Below, piece by piece: positions 52,196 to 61,116 of a DNA stretch of 64,000 nt. Under the pieces are notes generated by a model that was not told the DNA's origin, did no database searches, and saw only the letters and a program-made list of their open reading frames with translations. The position numbers were made by a program, and so were the translations under genes. This DNA comes from Variovorax sp. OAS795 (GTDB lineage Bacteria; Pseudomonadota; Gammaproteobacteria; Burkholderiales; Burkholderiaceae_C): NCBI RefSeq assembly GCF_040546685.1, contig NZ_JBEPOH010000001.1:1240001-1304000 (forward strand). The letters are read 5' to 3'. How positions within the stretch are numbered: the first letter of the stretch is position 1; each line of letters starts with the position of its first letter.

Positions 52196-53176
52196 TCAAG
52201 GCAAAAGGCTTGCGATGGCCTCGGTGAACGAGGGAATGTCGGCCTGCGTGTGGGTTGTCTCGTAGGTCGCTTCCGTGAGCGACAGGCCCTCGTACCCGCG
52301 CGCCCGCAGCCGGTTGTACATGGCTTCCACGGGCCGGGAATTGCATTCGTCCGGATTGCCGCAGTGCGTGAGGATGAGCGTGGCGGGCAACGGCTTGCCA
52401 CCGAGCGCATCGTGCATCTGCTGCTCGAGCGACTGGTACTCGGATTCCTGGTAGTCGAACGCGCTCTCGAACGACAGGTAGGCCGAGAAGGTCAGCGTGC
52501 CCGACGCGCCCTCGAGAAAAAGCGAGATGCCCGCCATGCTCCCGCTCAGCGAGAGGCCGGTCAGCACACGCTTTTTTACATCGGCGCGGTACCTCGTTTC
52601 AATGAAAGGCACCAGTTCGACGGTCAGGAACTCGTGGTACGCCCGCGCACCCGGCAGGGCGTAGTCCTCCTCGCGGCGCGCCGTGCCGCCGATGCCGACC
52701 AGGATCGCCTGCGTGCCGCGCTGTTCGAGGATGTCCCTGAAGTTCGAAAAGCGCGTGCCGGGCGGATTGAAGACCGCATCGCCATCCATCGCATAGATGA
52801 CCGGATAGTTCCTCGAGTTGCCGTCGTAGGAGGCGGGAAGGTAGATCTCGAGCGAATAGGTCGCGCCTGTCTTGGCCGAAGTGATGGTCTCGGTGACGAC
52901 ACGGCTGGCCGGCGCGGGTTGTGGTTCGGACGGCGGCGCGGGTTCAGTCGGCGGAGGCGGTGACGGCGGCGGGGTGGCGGGCGCGTCGGGTGCGGGCGGC
53001 GCGGGAGGCGGTGCACTGGGCGGGTCGGCCGGCGGCGTGGTGGGTGCCACTGCCACGATCGGCAGCGCGCCGCCGCCGCCACCCCCGCCGCCGCCGCCGC
53101 CGCAACCCGATACGGCGAGCAGAAGCGCCCAACCTCCTGCGTAGACCCACGCACGCAACCTTGACCCAACCTGCAT
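52196..53176 (-). CDS. Lipoprotein alpha/beta-hydrolase (esterase D family) with poly-Gly/Pro stalk
   Basis: The 326-residue product has a lipobox (LLLAVSGC), then an uninterrupted run of 11 glycines and a ~55-residue Pro/Ala/Glu-rich linker. A putative-esterase domain follows: YLPASYDGNSRNYPVIYAMD, the nucleophile elbow TGLSLSGSMAG and a C-terminal His in THTQADIPSF. This domain resembles Fes/EstD-type periplasmic esterases. The stalk would hold the enzyme away from the membrane. Cys residues in LTHCGNPDEC may form a disulfide. Confidence 0.85.
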   Translation of the reverse strand: MQVGSRLRAWVYAGGWALLLAVSGCGGGGGGGGGGGALPIVAVAPTTPPADPPSAPPPAPPAPDAPATPPPSPPPPTEPAPPSEPQPAPASRVVTETITSAKTGATYSLEIYLPASYDGNSRNYPVIYAMDGDAVFNPPGTRFSNFRDILEQRGTQAILVGIGGTARREEDYALPGARAYHEFLTVELVPFIETRYRADVKKRVLTGLSLSGSMAGISLFLEGASGTLTFSAYLSFESAFDYQESEYQSLEQQMHDALGGKPLPATLILTHCGNPDECNSRPVEAMYNRLRARGYEGLSLTEATYETTHTQADIPSFTEAIASLLP

Positions 53177-53409
53177 CGGAGTTCCTCGAACCTTGGTGTG
53201 AACAAAAGGCCCATCGGCGCCACGTTACGAAGAGTGAGCACCAACCAGACGACGGGCCTGTGTGTTCCAGAATGCCACGGGAGTCCGGCATGGAGCCCTG
53301 TTCCGCGGTAGATGGAATTCGAAAAAGCCGTATCAATTTTCCGCAGCCGAGCTACGGAGGCTGCAGCGCTACGATCGATGCAACTATGGCAACAGCAAGG
53401 GACCGCACC

Positions 53410-53784
53410 ATGCGCATCGGACACCCACCTGGTTTCCTCCTCCAGCATTGGCGCGGCGCAATGGCCGCGGCCCTGTGCGCCGCGTCGCTGCTCACGGCCG
53501 GTTGCGAAACCGAACCCCGGTTCCGCCCCCTCACATCGGATGTGCCGCCGCCGCCGGTCTTCGTCACCGTGGCCGGCGAGGCCGATTGCCAGGCCGCCCA
53601 GGCGCGCTATGCGCTGGGGCGGTTGGCCGACGCGCCGCTGCTGGAAGAAATGCGCAACCGCACGGGGTCCCGGTCTGCGCGCACCGGACCGGCCGGCGCG
53701 CCGTTGCCGATGCCGGCGGATCCGGGGCGGCTCACGATCGACCTCGATGCAGAGGGGCGGATCGCCGGCGCCCGCTGCGGCTGA
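53410..53784 (+). CDS. Peptidase inhibitor I78-family lipoprotein
   Basis: The 124-residue product has a lipoprotein signal (AMAAALCAASLLTAGC) and a C-terminal I78-like inhibitor domain: ADCQAAQARYALGRLAD, a middle Arg-rich loop (NRTGSRSARTG) and DPGRLTIDLDAEGRIAGARCG. The two Cys would pair. Family members inhibit serine proteases such as elastase or subtilisin. AAGGGA precedes the ATG at eight bases; an ATG 24 bases earlier is in frame. It may protect the periplasm from secreted proteases. Confidence 0.78.
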   Translation: MRIGHPPGFLLQHWRGAMAAALCAASLLTAGCETEPRFRPLTSDVPPPPVFVTVAGEADCQAAQARYALGRLADAPLLEEMRNRTGSRSARTGPAGAPLPMPADPGRLTIDLDAEGRIAGARCG

Positions 53785-53806
53785 CCTTATTCGCAATGAT
53801 CCCGCG

Positions 53807-53956
53807 ATGACCACGAAGACGCCCAGTCCCATCGCGCTCGGCTGGCGGTGTACCGCGCCAACCTTCATCCTGAACAGCGAGCGTTTCCGGGGCCAGGACC
53901 GGTTGGCGTTTCTGGACTGGGCCCCGGACCGGCTGCGCCACTCGCGCGGCGGATAA
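53807..53956 (+). CDS. Doubtful small ORF upstream of dapF
   Basis: A 49-residue frame ([18 protein letters not shown]...) with fairly high third-position GC but no ribosome binding site and no recognisable family. It covers the space in which the dapF promoter must lie, and its stop codon is the TAA of the GATAAT box. It is listed only because nothing else explains the gap. Confidence 0.2.
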   Translation: MTTKTPSPIALGWRCTAPTFILNSERFRGQDRLAFLDWAPDRLRHSRGG

Positions 53957-53957
53957 T
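53952..53957 (+). promoter_or_regulatory. -10-like hexamer abutting dapF start
   Basis: GATAAT ends six bases before the dapF ATG, and no Shine-Dalgarno sequence is visible. Transcription would begin at or beside the start codon. Confidence 0.45.
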
Positions 53958-53963
53958 CCCGCC

Positions 53964-54848
53964 ATGCGAATCCGCTTTACCAAGATGCAGGGAGCCGGCA
54001 ACGATTTTGTCGTGCTCGACGAAACGCGCGGCTCGCTGGGCCTCACGGCCGCGCAATACCGCTTTCTGGCCGACCGCCACTTCGGCGTGGGTGCCGACCA
54101 GATCCTCACGGTGCGGCCGCCTTCCCCGGCTGCGGCCGAGGGCGTCGACTTTCAGTACGTGATCCACAACGCCGACGGCGGCGAGGTGGAGCAGTGCGGC
54201 AACGGCGCTCGCTGCTTCATGCGCTTCGTGCGCGAGCACCACCTGACCGAAAAGGACACGGTGCGCGTCGAAACGCTCGCCGGCATCATCGAGCCGCGCA
54301 TGGGCGAAGACGGCCGGGTCACGGTCGACATGGGCCCGCCGGTCTTCGAGCCCGCGCGCGTGCCCTTCGACACCGCGGGGCTCGATCCGCAGCCCACGGG
54401 CGCGTGGCACACCTGGCACCTGGCGCTGGGCACCCGTGCCGGTTCGGCGATCGTCTCGGTGGCGGTGCTGTCCATGGGCAACCCGCATGCGGTGCAGCTG
54501 GTCGACAACGTCGATACGGCGCCGGTGGGCGAGCAGGGCCCGCTCATCGAGCACCATCCGCGCTTCCCGCAGCGGGTGAACGCCGGCTTCATGCAGGTGG
54601 TCGACCGCACGCACGCCAGGCTGCGGGTGTTCGAGCGCGGCGCGGGTGAAACGCTGGCCTGCGGCACCGGCGCCTGCGCGGCGGTGGTGGCGGGCATCCG
54701 GCTCGGCCTGCTGGACAACCGGGTCGACGTGCAGACGCACGGCGGCGTGCTCACCATCGGCTGGCAGGGCGAGGGAAGCCCGGTGCTCATGACGGGGCCG
54801 GCCACCACGGTCTTCGAGGGTGACATCGAGGTGCCAGAGCTGCCATGA
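53964..54848 (+). CDS. dapF: Diaminopimelate epimerase
   Basis: The 294-residue enzyme interconverts LL- and meso-diaminopimelate for lysine and peptidoglycan synthesis. The two catalytic cysteines are Cys78 ([10 protein letters not shown]) and Cys233 (LACGTGACA), and the N-terminal [13 protein letters not shown] is diagnostic. It is the first gene of a tightly packed housekeeping series whose members overlap: its stop overlaps the DUF484 start (ATGA). Confidence 0.96.
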   Translation: MRIRFTKMQGAGNDFVVLDETRGSLGLTAAQYRFLADRHFGVGADQILTVRPPSPAAAEGVDFQYVIHNADGGEVEQCGNGARCFMRFVREHHLTEKDTVRVETLAGIIEPRMGEDGRVTVDMGPPVFEPARVPFDTAGLDPQPTGAWHTWHLALGTRAGSAIVSVAVLSMGNPHAVQLVDNVDTAPVGEQGPLIEHHPRFPQRVNAGFMQVVDRTHARLRVFERGAGETLACGTGACAAVVAGIRLGLLDNRVDVQTHGGVLTIGWQGEGSPVLMTGPATTVFEGDIEVPELP

Positions 54849-55546
54849 CCACCCCCACCAGAAACAACAAAGACGACGCAATGAACCCGATCACCGAAGA
54901 CGACATCGCCAACTACCTGGCGAACACGCCCGATTTTTTCGAGCGGCACGCGCAACTGCTGGCGCAGGTGCAGCTCACCAGCCCGCACGGCAACCGCGCC
55001 GTGAGCCTGCAGGAGCGCCAGGCCGAGATGCTGCGCGAAAAGATCAAGGCGCTGGAGCATCGGCTGATGGACATGGTGCGCCACGGCACCGAGAACGTGG
55101 TGATCGCCGACCGCCTGCAGCGCTGGACCCGCGGCCTCCTGACCACGCGCGATCCGCGCAGCCTGCCTTACCGCATCGCGGTCGACCTGCAGTCGCTGTT
55201 CCTGGTGCCGCAGACAGCCATCAAGGTATGGGACTGCAGCGCCGACTACCTCAACGAGGCCTATGCCCAGTGGGTGAGCGACGACGTGAAGGCCCTGGCC
55301 ACCTCGCTGACCTCGCCCTACTGCGGGCTCAATTCGGGCTTCGAGGCGGCCAAGTGGCTGCCCGAACCGGCCGGCGCCATGTCGATTGCGATGATTCCGC
55401 TGCGGCCCGATGCCGAATCGCCGGCCTTCGGCCTCCTGGTGCTGGCCTCGCCGGACGCACAGCGCTTCAACGCCGAAATGGGCACCGACTTTCTAGAGCG
55501 CATCGCCGAACTGGCTTCGGGCGCGCTGTCGCGGCTGCGGCCTTGA
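54845..55546 (+). CDS. DUF484-family protein
   Basis: The 233-residue cytoplasmic protein has the DUF484 pattern: [40 protein letters not shown] (then [10 protein letters not shown]) and a GAF-like C-terminal domain ending in [16 protein letters not shown]. Function is unknown; the gene lies between dapF and xerC in many proteobacteria, as here. An internal ATG (MNPITEDD) 36 bases downstream is an alternative start. Confidence 0.9.
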   Translation: MTTPTRNNKDDAMNPITEDDIANYLANTPDFFERHAQLLAQVQLTSPHGNRAVSLQERQAEMLREKIKALEHRLMDMVRHGTENVVIADRLQRWTRGLLTTRDPRSLPYRIAVDLQSLFLVPQTAIKVWDCSADYLNEAYAQWVSDDVKALATSLTSPYCGLNSGFEAAKWLPEPAGAMSIAMIPLRPDAESPAFGLLVLASPDAQRFNAEMGTDFLERIAELASGALSRLRP

Positions 55547-56178
55547 GCGGCCGGCGCCGGTCCTGGCGGGCCGTGAGGCCCGTGCTGGGCGCGGTGCTGC
55601 TGGCCGGCGTGCTGGCCTATCTGGCGATTGCGGGGGTGATCTGGCGGCATGCGGCTGCGGCGCTGGCGCGTCCGCCGCAACAGCCGGCCGATGCCGCGCT
55701 GATCCTTGGCAACCGCGCCTACCTCAGGGGCAAGCCCAACCCCTGCCTCACGGGCCGGGTCGATGCCGGCATTGCGCTGGCCGGCGCGGGCCGCGTGAAG
55801 CAGCTGGTGCTGTCGGGCGGGGTCGACAAGGAAGATGGCCGCATCGAAGCCGAGGTGATGGAGAGCCACGCGCGCGCGCAGGGCTATGGCGGCCCGCTGC
55901 TGCTGGAGCCGGCATCCACTTCGACCCGCCTGAATCTCTCGATGTCGACCCCGGTGCTGAAGGCGGCGGGCGTGCGCAGCGTGATCGTGGTGTCGGAGCC
56001 CTATCACCTGTGGCGCGTCGAGCGGCTGGTGCGGGCCAGCGGTTTCGACAAGGACTTCGACGTCCAGTATGCGGCGGCCAGCACCAGCTGCTGGCGCCGG
56101 TTCGGCATGGTTTTCAAGGGCGCATTGCGCGAGCCGCTGGCCGTCGTGAACAATGCATTCAATGGCTACCTCCACTGA
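55543..56178 (+). CDS. YdcF-family (DUF218) protein
   Basis: The 211-residue protein has one N-terminal membrane helix (VLGAVLLAGVLAYLAIAGVIW) and a DUF218 alpha/beta domain: ADAALILGNRAYLRGKPNP, LVLSGGVDKEDGRIEAEVM, LLLEPASTSTRLNLSMS and VSEPYHLWRVERLVRASGF. Related proteins (SanA, ElyC) affect the cell envelope. The TTG start overlaps the DUF484 stop (TTGA). The domain faces the periplasm if the helix is an anchor. Its end overlaps xerC by 17 bases. Confidence 0.82.
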   Translation: MSGRRRSWRAVRPVLGAVLLAGVLAYLAIAGVIWRHAAAALARPPQQPADAALILGNRAYLRGKPNPCLTGRVDAGIALAGAGRVKQLVLSGGVDKEDGRIEAEVMESHARAQGYGGPLLLEPASTSTRLNLSMSTPVLKAAGVRSVIVVSEPYHLWRVERLVRASGFDKDFDVQYAAASTSCWRRFGMVFKGALREPLAVVNNAFNGYLH

Positions 56179-57187
56179 GACGGCTGGCATGGCCGAAACG
56201 CCGCCCTGGGTCGAGAAGTACCTGGCGTACGTGCGCGTGGAGCGCCGGCTGGCGCCGCGCACCGTCGAGCTCTATGCGATTCACCTCCAGGCCCTGGCGG
56301 TCAACGCCGCGGAAGCCGGGCTTCCGCTCGATCGCGTGCAAACGGCGCACATCCGGCGCTGGATGGCGCAGCTGCACGGCGCCGGGCGCGAGCCGCGCGG
56401 CATTGCGCTGGTGCTCTCGTGCTGGCGCAGCTTCTACCGCTGGCTCGGCAACGAAGGACTGGTGGGCTTCAACCCCGTGAAGGACGTGCACGCGCCCAAG
56501 GCCGCGCGGCCGCTGCCCAAGGCGCTGGCGGTCGACGATGCGGTGCGGCTCGCCGAAATGTACGACCCCGAGGCCGACCCCTGGACCGAGGCGCGCGACA
56601 GCGCCATCGTCGAGGTGCTCTACGGCTGCGGCCTGCGCGTGAGCGAGCTCACCGGCCTCGATGCGCAGGCCAGCCACACGGCCCGCGGCTGGGTCGACCT
56701 GGAGGCGCTGGAGGCCAATGTGCTGGGCAAGGGCAGCAAGCGGCGGCTGGTGCCGATCGGCGGCAAGGCGGCCGAGGCGCTGCGCGACTGGCTCGCGGTG
56801 CGCGGCGATTGTGCGGCGCTCGCAACCGCGGGCCTGCGCGATGCGGCGGGCGCGGCGGCGCTCTTCATCAGCAGCAAGGGCGTTCGGATGTCGTCGCAGG
56901 CGGTGTGGAAAATGCTGCGGGAGCGCAGCCTGAAGGCCGGCCTGGCGGCCCCGGTGCATCCGCACATGCTGCGGCATTCGTTCGCGAGCCACGTGCTCCA
57001 GTCGAGCAGCGACCTGCGCGCCGTGCAGGAGCTGCTGGGCCACGCCAACATCTCGACCACGCAGATCTATACCCGGCTGGATTTCCAGCACCTGGCCAAG
57101 GCCTATGACGCTGCTCACCCGCGTGCGCAGGCGCGGCCGGAGGGTGCGCGCTCCAAGCCCAGAAAAGACAACGACGACACCCAATGA
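56162..57187 (+). CDS. xerC: Tyrosine recombinase XerC
   Basis: The 341-residue site-specific recombinase resolves chromosome dimers at dif together with XerD. The active-site set is complete: Arg in YGCGLRVSE, Lys in GKGSKRR, His-x-x-Arg in HMLRHSF, His in LLGHANIST and the nucleophilic Tyr in QIYTRLDF. The N-terminal SAM-like domain (VEKYLAYVRVERRLAPRT) is typical. It is about 40 residues longer than E. coli XerC, through an insert near DCAALATAGLRDAAGAAA and a basic tail. It sits in the conserved dapF-DUF484-xerC neighbourhood. Confidence 0.93.
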   Translation: MATSTETAGMAETPPWVEKYLAYVRVERRLAPRTVELYAIHLQALAVNAAEAGLPLDRVQTAHIRRWMAQLHGAGREPRGIALVLSCWRSFYRWLGNEGLVGFNPVKDVHAPKAARPLPKALAVDDAVRLAEMYDPEADPWTEARDSAIVEVLYGCGLRVSELTGLDAQASHTARGWVDLEALEANVLGKGSKRRLVPIGGKAAEALRDWLAVRGDCAALATAGLRDAAGAAALFISSKGVRMSSQAVWKMLRERSLKAGLAAPVHPHMLRHSFASHVLQSSSDLRAVQELLGHANISTTQIYTRLDFQHLAKAYDAAHPRAQARPEGARSKPRKDNDDTQ

Positions 57188-58404
57188 AAACCCTCCGCCT
57201 CAAGCCCGGCAAGGAGCGCTCGCTGCAGCGCCGCCATCCATGGATCTTCGAATCTGCCATTGCACGCGGCGGTGCCGATTCGGGCGAGACGGTGCGCGTC
57301 GAATCGCACGAGGGCGTGTTCCTCGCCTGGGCCGCGTTCAGCCCGGTTTCCAAGATCCGCGCGCGGGCCTGGAGCTTTGTCGAAGCGCAGCGCATCGACG
57401 CTGCGTTCCTGGCCTCGGTGTGTGCGCGTGCGGTGGCGGCGCGGTCGCTTTTCGACCTGCAGAGCGACGGCGTCCGGCTGGTCCACGGCGAGGCCGACGG
57501 GCTTCCGGGCCTGATCGTCGACCGCTACGGCGATACGCTGGTGGCGCAGTTCCTGTCGGCCGGCGTGGAGCGCTGGAAGGCCGCCATTGCCGACGCGCTG
57601 CTTGCTGAAACAGGCCTGCACAAGCTCTACGAACGTTCCGACGCGAGCGGGCGCGAGCGCGAAGGCCTGAAGCCGGTCACGGGCTGGCTGCGGGGGGAGG
57701 GCGAGACGCAGCTCGCGATCCGCGAGCACGGCTGGACGCTTTCGCTCGACATCGCGACCGGGCACAAGACCGGCTTCTACCTCGACCAGCGCGACAGCCG
57801 CCAGCGCTTTGCCGAGCTGGCGCAGCACCGGCGCTTTCGCCGCGTGCTCAACTGCTTCTGCTACACCGGCGGCTTCACCGTCGCGGCGCTGGCAGGCCTG
57901 CGCGCGGCCGGCGCGCTGGAGGGCGCCGAGCTGGTGTCGGTCGATTCGTCGCAGCCGGCGCTCGAGAAGGCGCGGGCCAATCTGGCGCTGAACGGCTTCG
58001 GTGGCGAGGGCTCGGGCGTGACGGCCGAGTTCCTGGACGCCAACGTCAACACGGTGCTGCGCGAGTTCATCGAACAGGGCCGCAGCTTCGATGCGATCGT
58101 GCTCGATCCGCCCAAGTTCGCACCCACCGCCGCCCACGCCGAGCGCGCGGCCCGCGCCTACAAGGACATCAACCGCCTGGCGCTCAAGCTGCTGGAGCCG
58201 GGCGGCGTGCTGCTGACTTTCTCGTGCTCGGGCGGCATCGGCGCCGACCTGTTCCACAAGATCGTGGCCTCGGCCGGCCTCGATGCCCAGGTCGATGGCT
58301 ACATCAGCGAACGGCTCGGCGCCGCGCCGGACCATCCGATGACCATCGAGTTTCCGGAGGGCGAGTACCTCAAGGGCCTGGTGGTGGTGCGCAAGCCCGC
58401 TTGA
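57184..58404 (+). CDS. Class I SAM-dependent rRNA methyltransferase (RlmI-like)
   Basis: The 406-residue product has an N-terminal PUA domain (LKPGKERSLQRRHPWIFESA), a middle EEHEE-type domain and a Rossmann methyltransferase: TGFYLDQRDSR, LNCFCYTGGFTVAALAG (SAM motif I) and IVLDPPKFAPT (motif IV). This matches RlmI, the 23S rRNA m5C methyltransferase, without excluding a related target. Its ATG overlaps the xerC stop. The Cys normally near the end (LLTFSCSGGIG) is present. Confidence 0.9.
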   Translation: MKTLRLKPGKERSLQRRHPWIFESAIARGGADSGETVRVESHEGVFLAWAAFSPVSKIRARAWSFVEAQRIDAAFLASVCARAVAARSLFDLQSDGVRLVHGEADGLPGLIVDRYGDTLVAQFLSAGVERWKAAIADALLAETGLHKLYERSDASGREREGLKPVTGWLRGEGETQLAIREHGWTLSLDIATGHKTGFYLDQRDSRQRFAELAQHRRFRRVLNCFCYTGGFTVAALAGLRAAGALEGAELVSVDSSQPALEKARANLALNGFGGEGSGVTAEFLDANVNTVLREFIEQGRSFDAIVLDPPKFAPTAAHAERAARAYKDINRLALKLLEPGGVLLTFSCSGGIGADLFHKIVASAGLDAQVDGYISERLGAAPDHPMTIEFPEGEYLKGLVVVRKPA

Positions 58405-58436
58405 CCCTGCGCCAACGCAACTGAGTGGCATTGGCT

Positions 58437-58462
58437 AAACTGCCGGCCAGTTTCCTTTTTCT
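58437..58462 (+). terminator. Weak intrinsic terminator
   Basis: AAACTG and CAGTTT form a 6-bp stem around CCGGC, followed by a pyrimidine tract CCTTTTTC. It may end the dapF-xerC-rlm transcript, 33 bases beyond the last stop codon. Confidence 0.4.
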
Positions 58463-58488
58463 TCTGTTTTCCGCTTTCGGAGCACACC

Positions 58489-59541
58489 ATGGCCCTCATT
58501 CCCGCCACCATCCTCACCGGCTTCCTGGGCTCGGGCAAGACCACGCTGCTCAAGCGCATCCTGACCGAGGCGCACGGCCAGAAGATCGCGGTGATCGAGA
58601 ACGAGTTCGGCGAGGAGAACATCGACAGCGACATTCTCGTGACCGAATCGAAGGAGCAGATCGTGCAGATGAGCAACGGCTGCGTCTGCTGCACCATCCG
58701 CGAAGACCTGCGCGAAGCCCTGCAGCTCCTGGCCGCCAAGAAGCGCCAGGGCCTGCTCGACTTCGATCGCGTGGTGATCGAGACCACGGGACTGGCCGAT
58801 CCAGGCCCCGTGGCGCAGACCTTCTTCATGGACGACGAGATTGCCGAGAGCTACCTGCTCGACTCGATCCTCACGCTGGTCGATGCCAAGCATGCGCCCC
58901 AGCAGCTCAACGACCGCCAGGAGGCGCGCCGCCAGGTCGGCTTTGCCGACCAGATCTTCATCAGCAAGAGCGAACTGGTGTCGGCCGAAGAAACCGAGGC
59001 GCTGATCCATCGCCTCAAGCACATGAACCCGCGCGCGCCGCAGCAGAAGGCGCACTTCGGCGACGTGCCGCTGAAGGACATCTTCGACCTGCGCGGCTTC
59101 AACCTGAACGCCAAGCTGGACATCGACCCCGACTTCCTCAAGGAAGACGACCACGACCATCACGACCATGACCACGCGCATGGCGAGCAGTGCGACCATC
59201 CCTCGCACAAGCACGAGGGACACGGCCACCATCACCACACCGATGATGACGTGAAGAGCTTCGTCTACAAGGCCGACCGTCCGTTCGACCCGGCCAAGCT
59301 CGAAGATTTTTTGGGCGCGATCGTCAACATCTACGGCCCGCGCATGCTGCGCTACAAGGGCGTGCTGAGCATGAAGGGCACCGAGCGCAAGGTGATCTTC
59401 CAGGGCGTGCACCAGCTCATGGGCAGCGACCTGGGCCCCGAATGGGGCAAGGACGAGGCGCGCCAGAGCCGCATGGTGTTCATCGGCATCGAGCTGCCGC
59501 GCGAGATCCTGGAGCAGGGGCTCGAGCAGTGCCTGGTGTAA
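58489..59541 (+). CDS. CobW/COG0523 GTPase (metal chaperone type)
   Basis: The 350-residue G3E-family GTPase has the P-loop GFLGSGKTT (11-19), the metal-binding CVCC (Cys65-Cys68), ETTGLADPGP and the base-specifying ISKSE. A His/Asp-rich stretch (~221-250, many HDH and HHHH runs) divides it from the C-terminal CobW domain. Such proteins insert or allocate zinc or cobalt. Here no cobalamin gene is near; a DksA-family gene lies downstream. No Zur-like operator was recognised in the 84 bases upstream. Confidence 0.9.
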   Translation: MALIPATILTGFLGSGKTTLLKRILTEAHGQKIAVIENEFGEENIDSDILVTESKEQIVQMSNGCVCCTIREDLREALQLLAAKKRQGLLDFDRVVIETTGLADPGPVAQTFFMDDEIAESYLLDSILTLVDAKHAPQQLNDRQEARRQVGFADQIFISKSELVSAEETEALIHRLKHMNPRAPQQKAHFGDVPLKDIFDLRGFNLNAKLDIDPDFLKEDDHDHHDHDHAHGEQCDHPSHKHEGHGHHHHTDDDVKSFVYKADRPFDPAKLEDFLGAIVNIYGPRMLRYKGVLSMKGTERKVIFQGVHQLMGSDLGPEWGKDEARQSRMVFIGIELPREILEQGLEQCLV

Positions 59542-59569
59542 CGGCGCGCTGCCGGCACTGAAGCCAGCC

Positions 59570-59619
59570 AAACAAAAAAGGCGCTGCCCCCGAGGAGGGG
59601 CAGCGCCTTTTTTTGTTTC
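59570..59619. terminator. Strong bidirectional intrinsic terminator
   Basis: An 11-bp GC stem (GGCGCTGCCCC / GGGGCAGCGCC) with loop CGAGGA is extended by complementary A- and T-rich flanks, and it separates the convergent CobW and DUF945 genes. Confidence 0.92.
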
Positions 59620-59628
59620 AGCCGAGGC

Positions 59629-61116
59629 TTACTTGCCGCCCATGGCGCCCAGCGGCTTGCCGTTGACCTTCAGGCTGCCTTCGCTGTACTCGACCTGGCT
59701 CGTGATGTCGGTGCCATCGCGCTTGACGAAGCCCATGCCCTCGCCTTGCTCGACCAGCCCGGCGACCATTTCAGGCGGGGGCGTCTGGCCGCTCTCGGCG
59801 CCGGTGGCGGCGATCTGCTCGAGCCATTGCATCGGCAGCCGCGCGCTGGCCTTGAGCACGCCGCGCTTCATCAAGAGCGCCATGCCCGGGCCTTGCAGGT
59901 CTTCGTCGGTCACGCCGACCATGCCGGCCGTGTAGCTGATCTCGCCGCGCTTGCCGCCGATTTCGACCAGCATCCTGTCGAGGCCGATCTCGGGGTTGTA
60001 CTTGGCCATGGCCTTGAGGTCCGGCGCCAGCTGGTCGGCAAGCGCCTTCATGGCCGCCTGCGAGGCCTTGCCGCCGCCCTTGCCGCAGCCGTTGACCGCG
60101 CTCGACTGCAACCACGCATCGGCCAGCTTCCTGTAGCCCGCGGCGTGGATGCGGCGCCCGCCGCTGCTCATCTCGAACTTGTCGATCTTGGTTTCGCCGA
60201 TCTTGCCGGCGCCCTTGACGGTGCCGGTCGATTCGTAGAGGCCGTCCTTGATGCTGGACTCGCCGAGCATGTCGATGTTCTGCAGCAGGACGGTGGGCAG
60301 GGCCTTGCCCTCGGCGCCCTCGGCGGTGCCGAGGCCCTTGGGCGCGGCAAATTCGAAGCTGTCGAGCCGGCCTTCGCTCTTGCCGATGGGCATGAACCAG
60401 CCGGCGCTCTTGTCCATGTCGGCCTTGCCGGTCAGCTTGCCCATCTTCATGGTGGCACCGGTGCGCACGTCGCTCATGTCCAGCCCGGGCATGGTCAGGT
60501 CATAGTGCACGTGGGTGCGGGCGCCGTTCATCTCGAAGCGGGCCTGCGCGCCCTGCCAGGCGACCTGCGTCTTGCCTTCCTCGGCCACCTTGACGGGTGC
60601 CACGGTCAGGTCGGTGGTGTAGCCGCCGCCGAAGCCCACCTTGGTGTGCGCCGCGAGGGGCTTGGCCTTGCCGAAGAGCTGCTCGGCCTTGGCCTGGCCC
60701 TTCACGTCGAGCACCAGTTCGCTGTCGATGGTGGCCGCGGCCAGCGTGCCGCCGGCGATCGGGCCATGGCGGATGGTGTCGCGGAAAGTGAACCGCAGGG
60801 TCTTGAACGGCGCGGCGGCGTCGCCTTCGCCTTCGCCTTCCTCTTCTTCGTCATCCCCGTCGGCGGGCTTGACCGCGGGCACCTGGGCCGCGGCATCGGC
60901 GGCGCATCCGAGTTCGAGGGTGACGGTGCTCACGGCGCCGAAGAAGTTCTTTTCGTAGCTGCGTTCGACCACGCGAACGAGTGCCGTCTGCTTGGGCAAC
61001 TCGTCCATGGCGGCGTCGTAGCTGGATTTTATTTTTGTGCCGGCCCACCAGGTGCCGCCGCCATAGGCGAGCGCGATCGCGGCGGCAAGCGCGCCCAAAA
61101 CTGCTTTTTTGCTCAA
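59629..61116 (-). CDS. YdgA-family (DUF945) protein
   Basis: The 495-residue protein has an N-terminal membrane helix (AVLGALAAAIALAYGGGTWW) and a long periplasmic beta-rich domain matching YdgA/DUF945: TALVRVVERSYEKNFFGAVS, DTIRHGPIAGG and repeated GKLTGKADM-like strands. An acidic low-complexity tract (DDEEEEGEGEGD) lies near residue 85. Function of the family is poorly known. The TTG start is chosen because no ATG/GTG in frame precedes the helix closely; the start is uncertain. Confidence 0.85.
   Translation of the reverse strand: MSKKAVLGALAAAIALAYGGGTWWAGTKIKSSYDAAMDELPKQTALVRVVERSYEKNFFGAVSTVTLELGCAADAAAQVPAVKPADGDDEEEEGEGEGDAAAPFKTLRFTFRDTIRHGPIAGGTLAAATIDSELVLDVKGQAKAEQLFGKAKPLAAHTKVGFGGGYTTDLTVAPVKVAEEGKTQVAWQGAQARFEMNGARTHVHYDLTMPGLDMSDVRTGATMKMGKLTGKADMDKSAGWFMPIGKSEGRLDSFEFAAPKGLGTAEGAEGKALPTVLLQNIDMLGESSIKDGLYESTGTVKGAGKIGETKIDKFEMSSGGRRIHAAGYRKLADAWLQSSAVNGCGKGGGKASQAAMKALADQLAPDLKAMAKYNPEIGLDRMLVEIGGKRGEISYTAGMVGVTDEDLQGPGMALLMKRGVLKASARLPMQWLEQIAATGAESGQTPPPEMVAGLVEQGEGMGFVKRDGTDITSQVEYSEGSLKVNGKPLGAMGGK

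Noticed and set aside
53041..53110. Long run of GCC/GGC triplets as a possible phase-variable repeat
   Set aside because: It is a trinucleotide run inside a coding region, so length changes do not shift the frame; on/off switching is not expected, only linker-length change.
56162..57187. Tyrosine recombinase as sign of an integrated mobile element
   Set aside because: Full XerC motifs and the dapF-DUF484-xerC neighbourhood mark it as the housekeeping dimer-resolution enzyme; no attachment-site duplication was seen.
59140..59250. His-codon-rich stretch as a possible tandem DNA repeat
   Set aside because: CAC/CAT/GAC codons are mixed without a regular period; it is better explained as the metal-binding His/Asp loop of the CobW GTPase.
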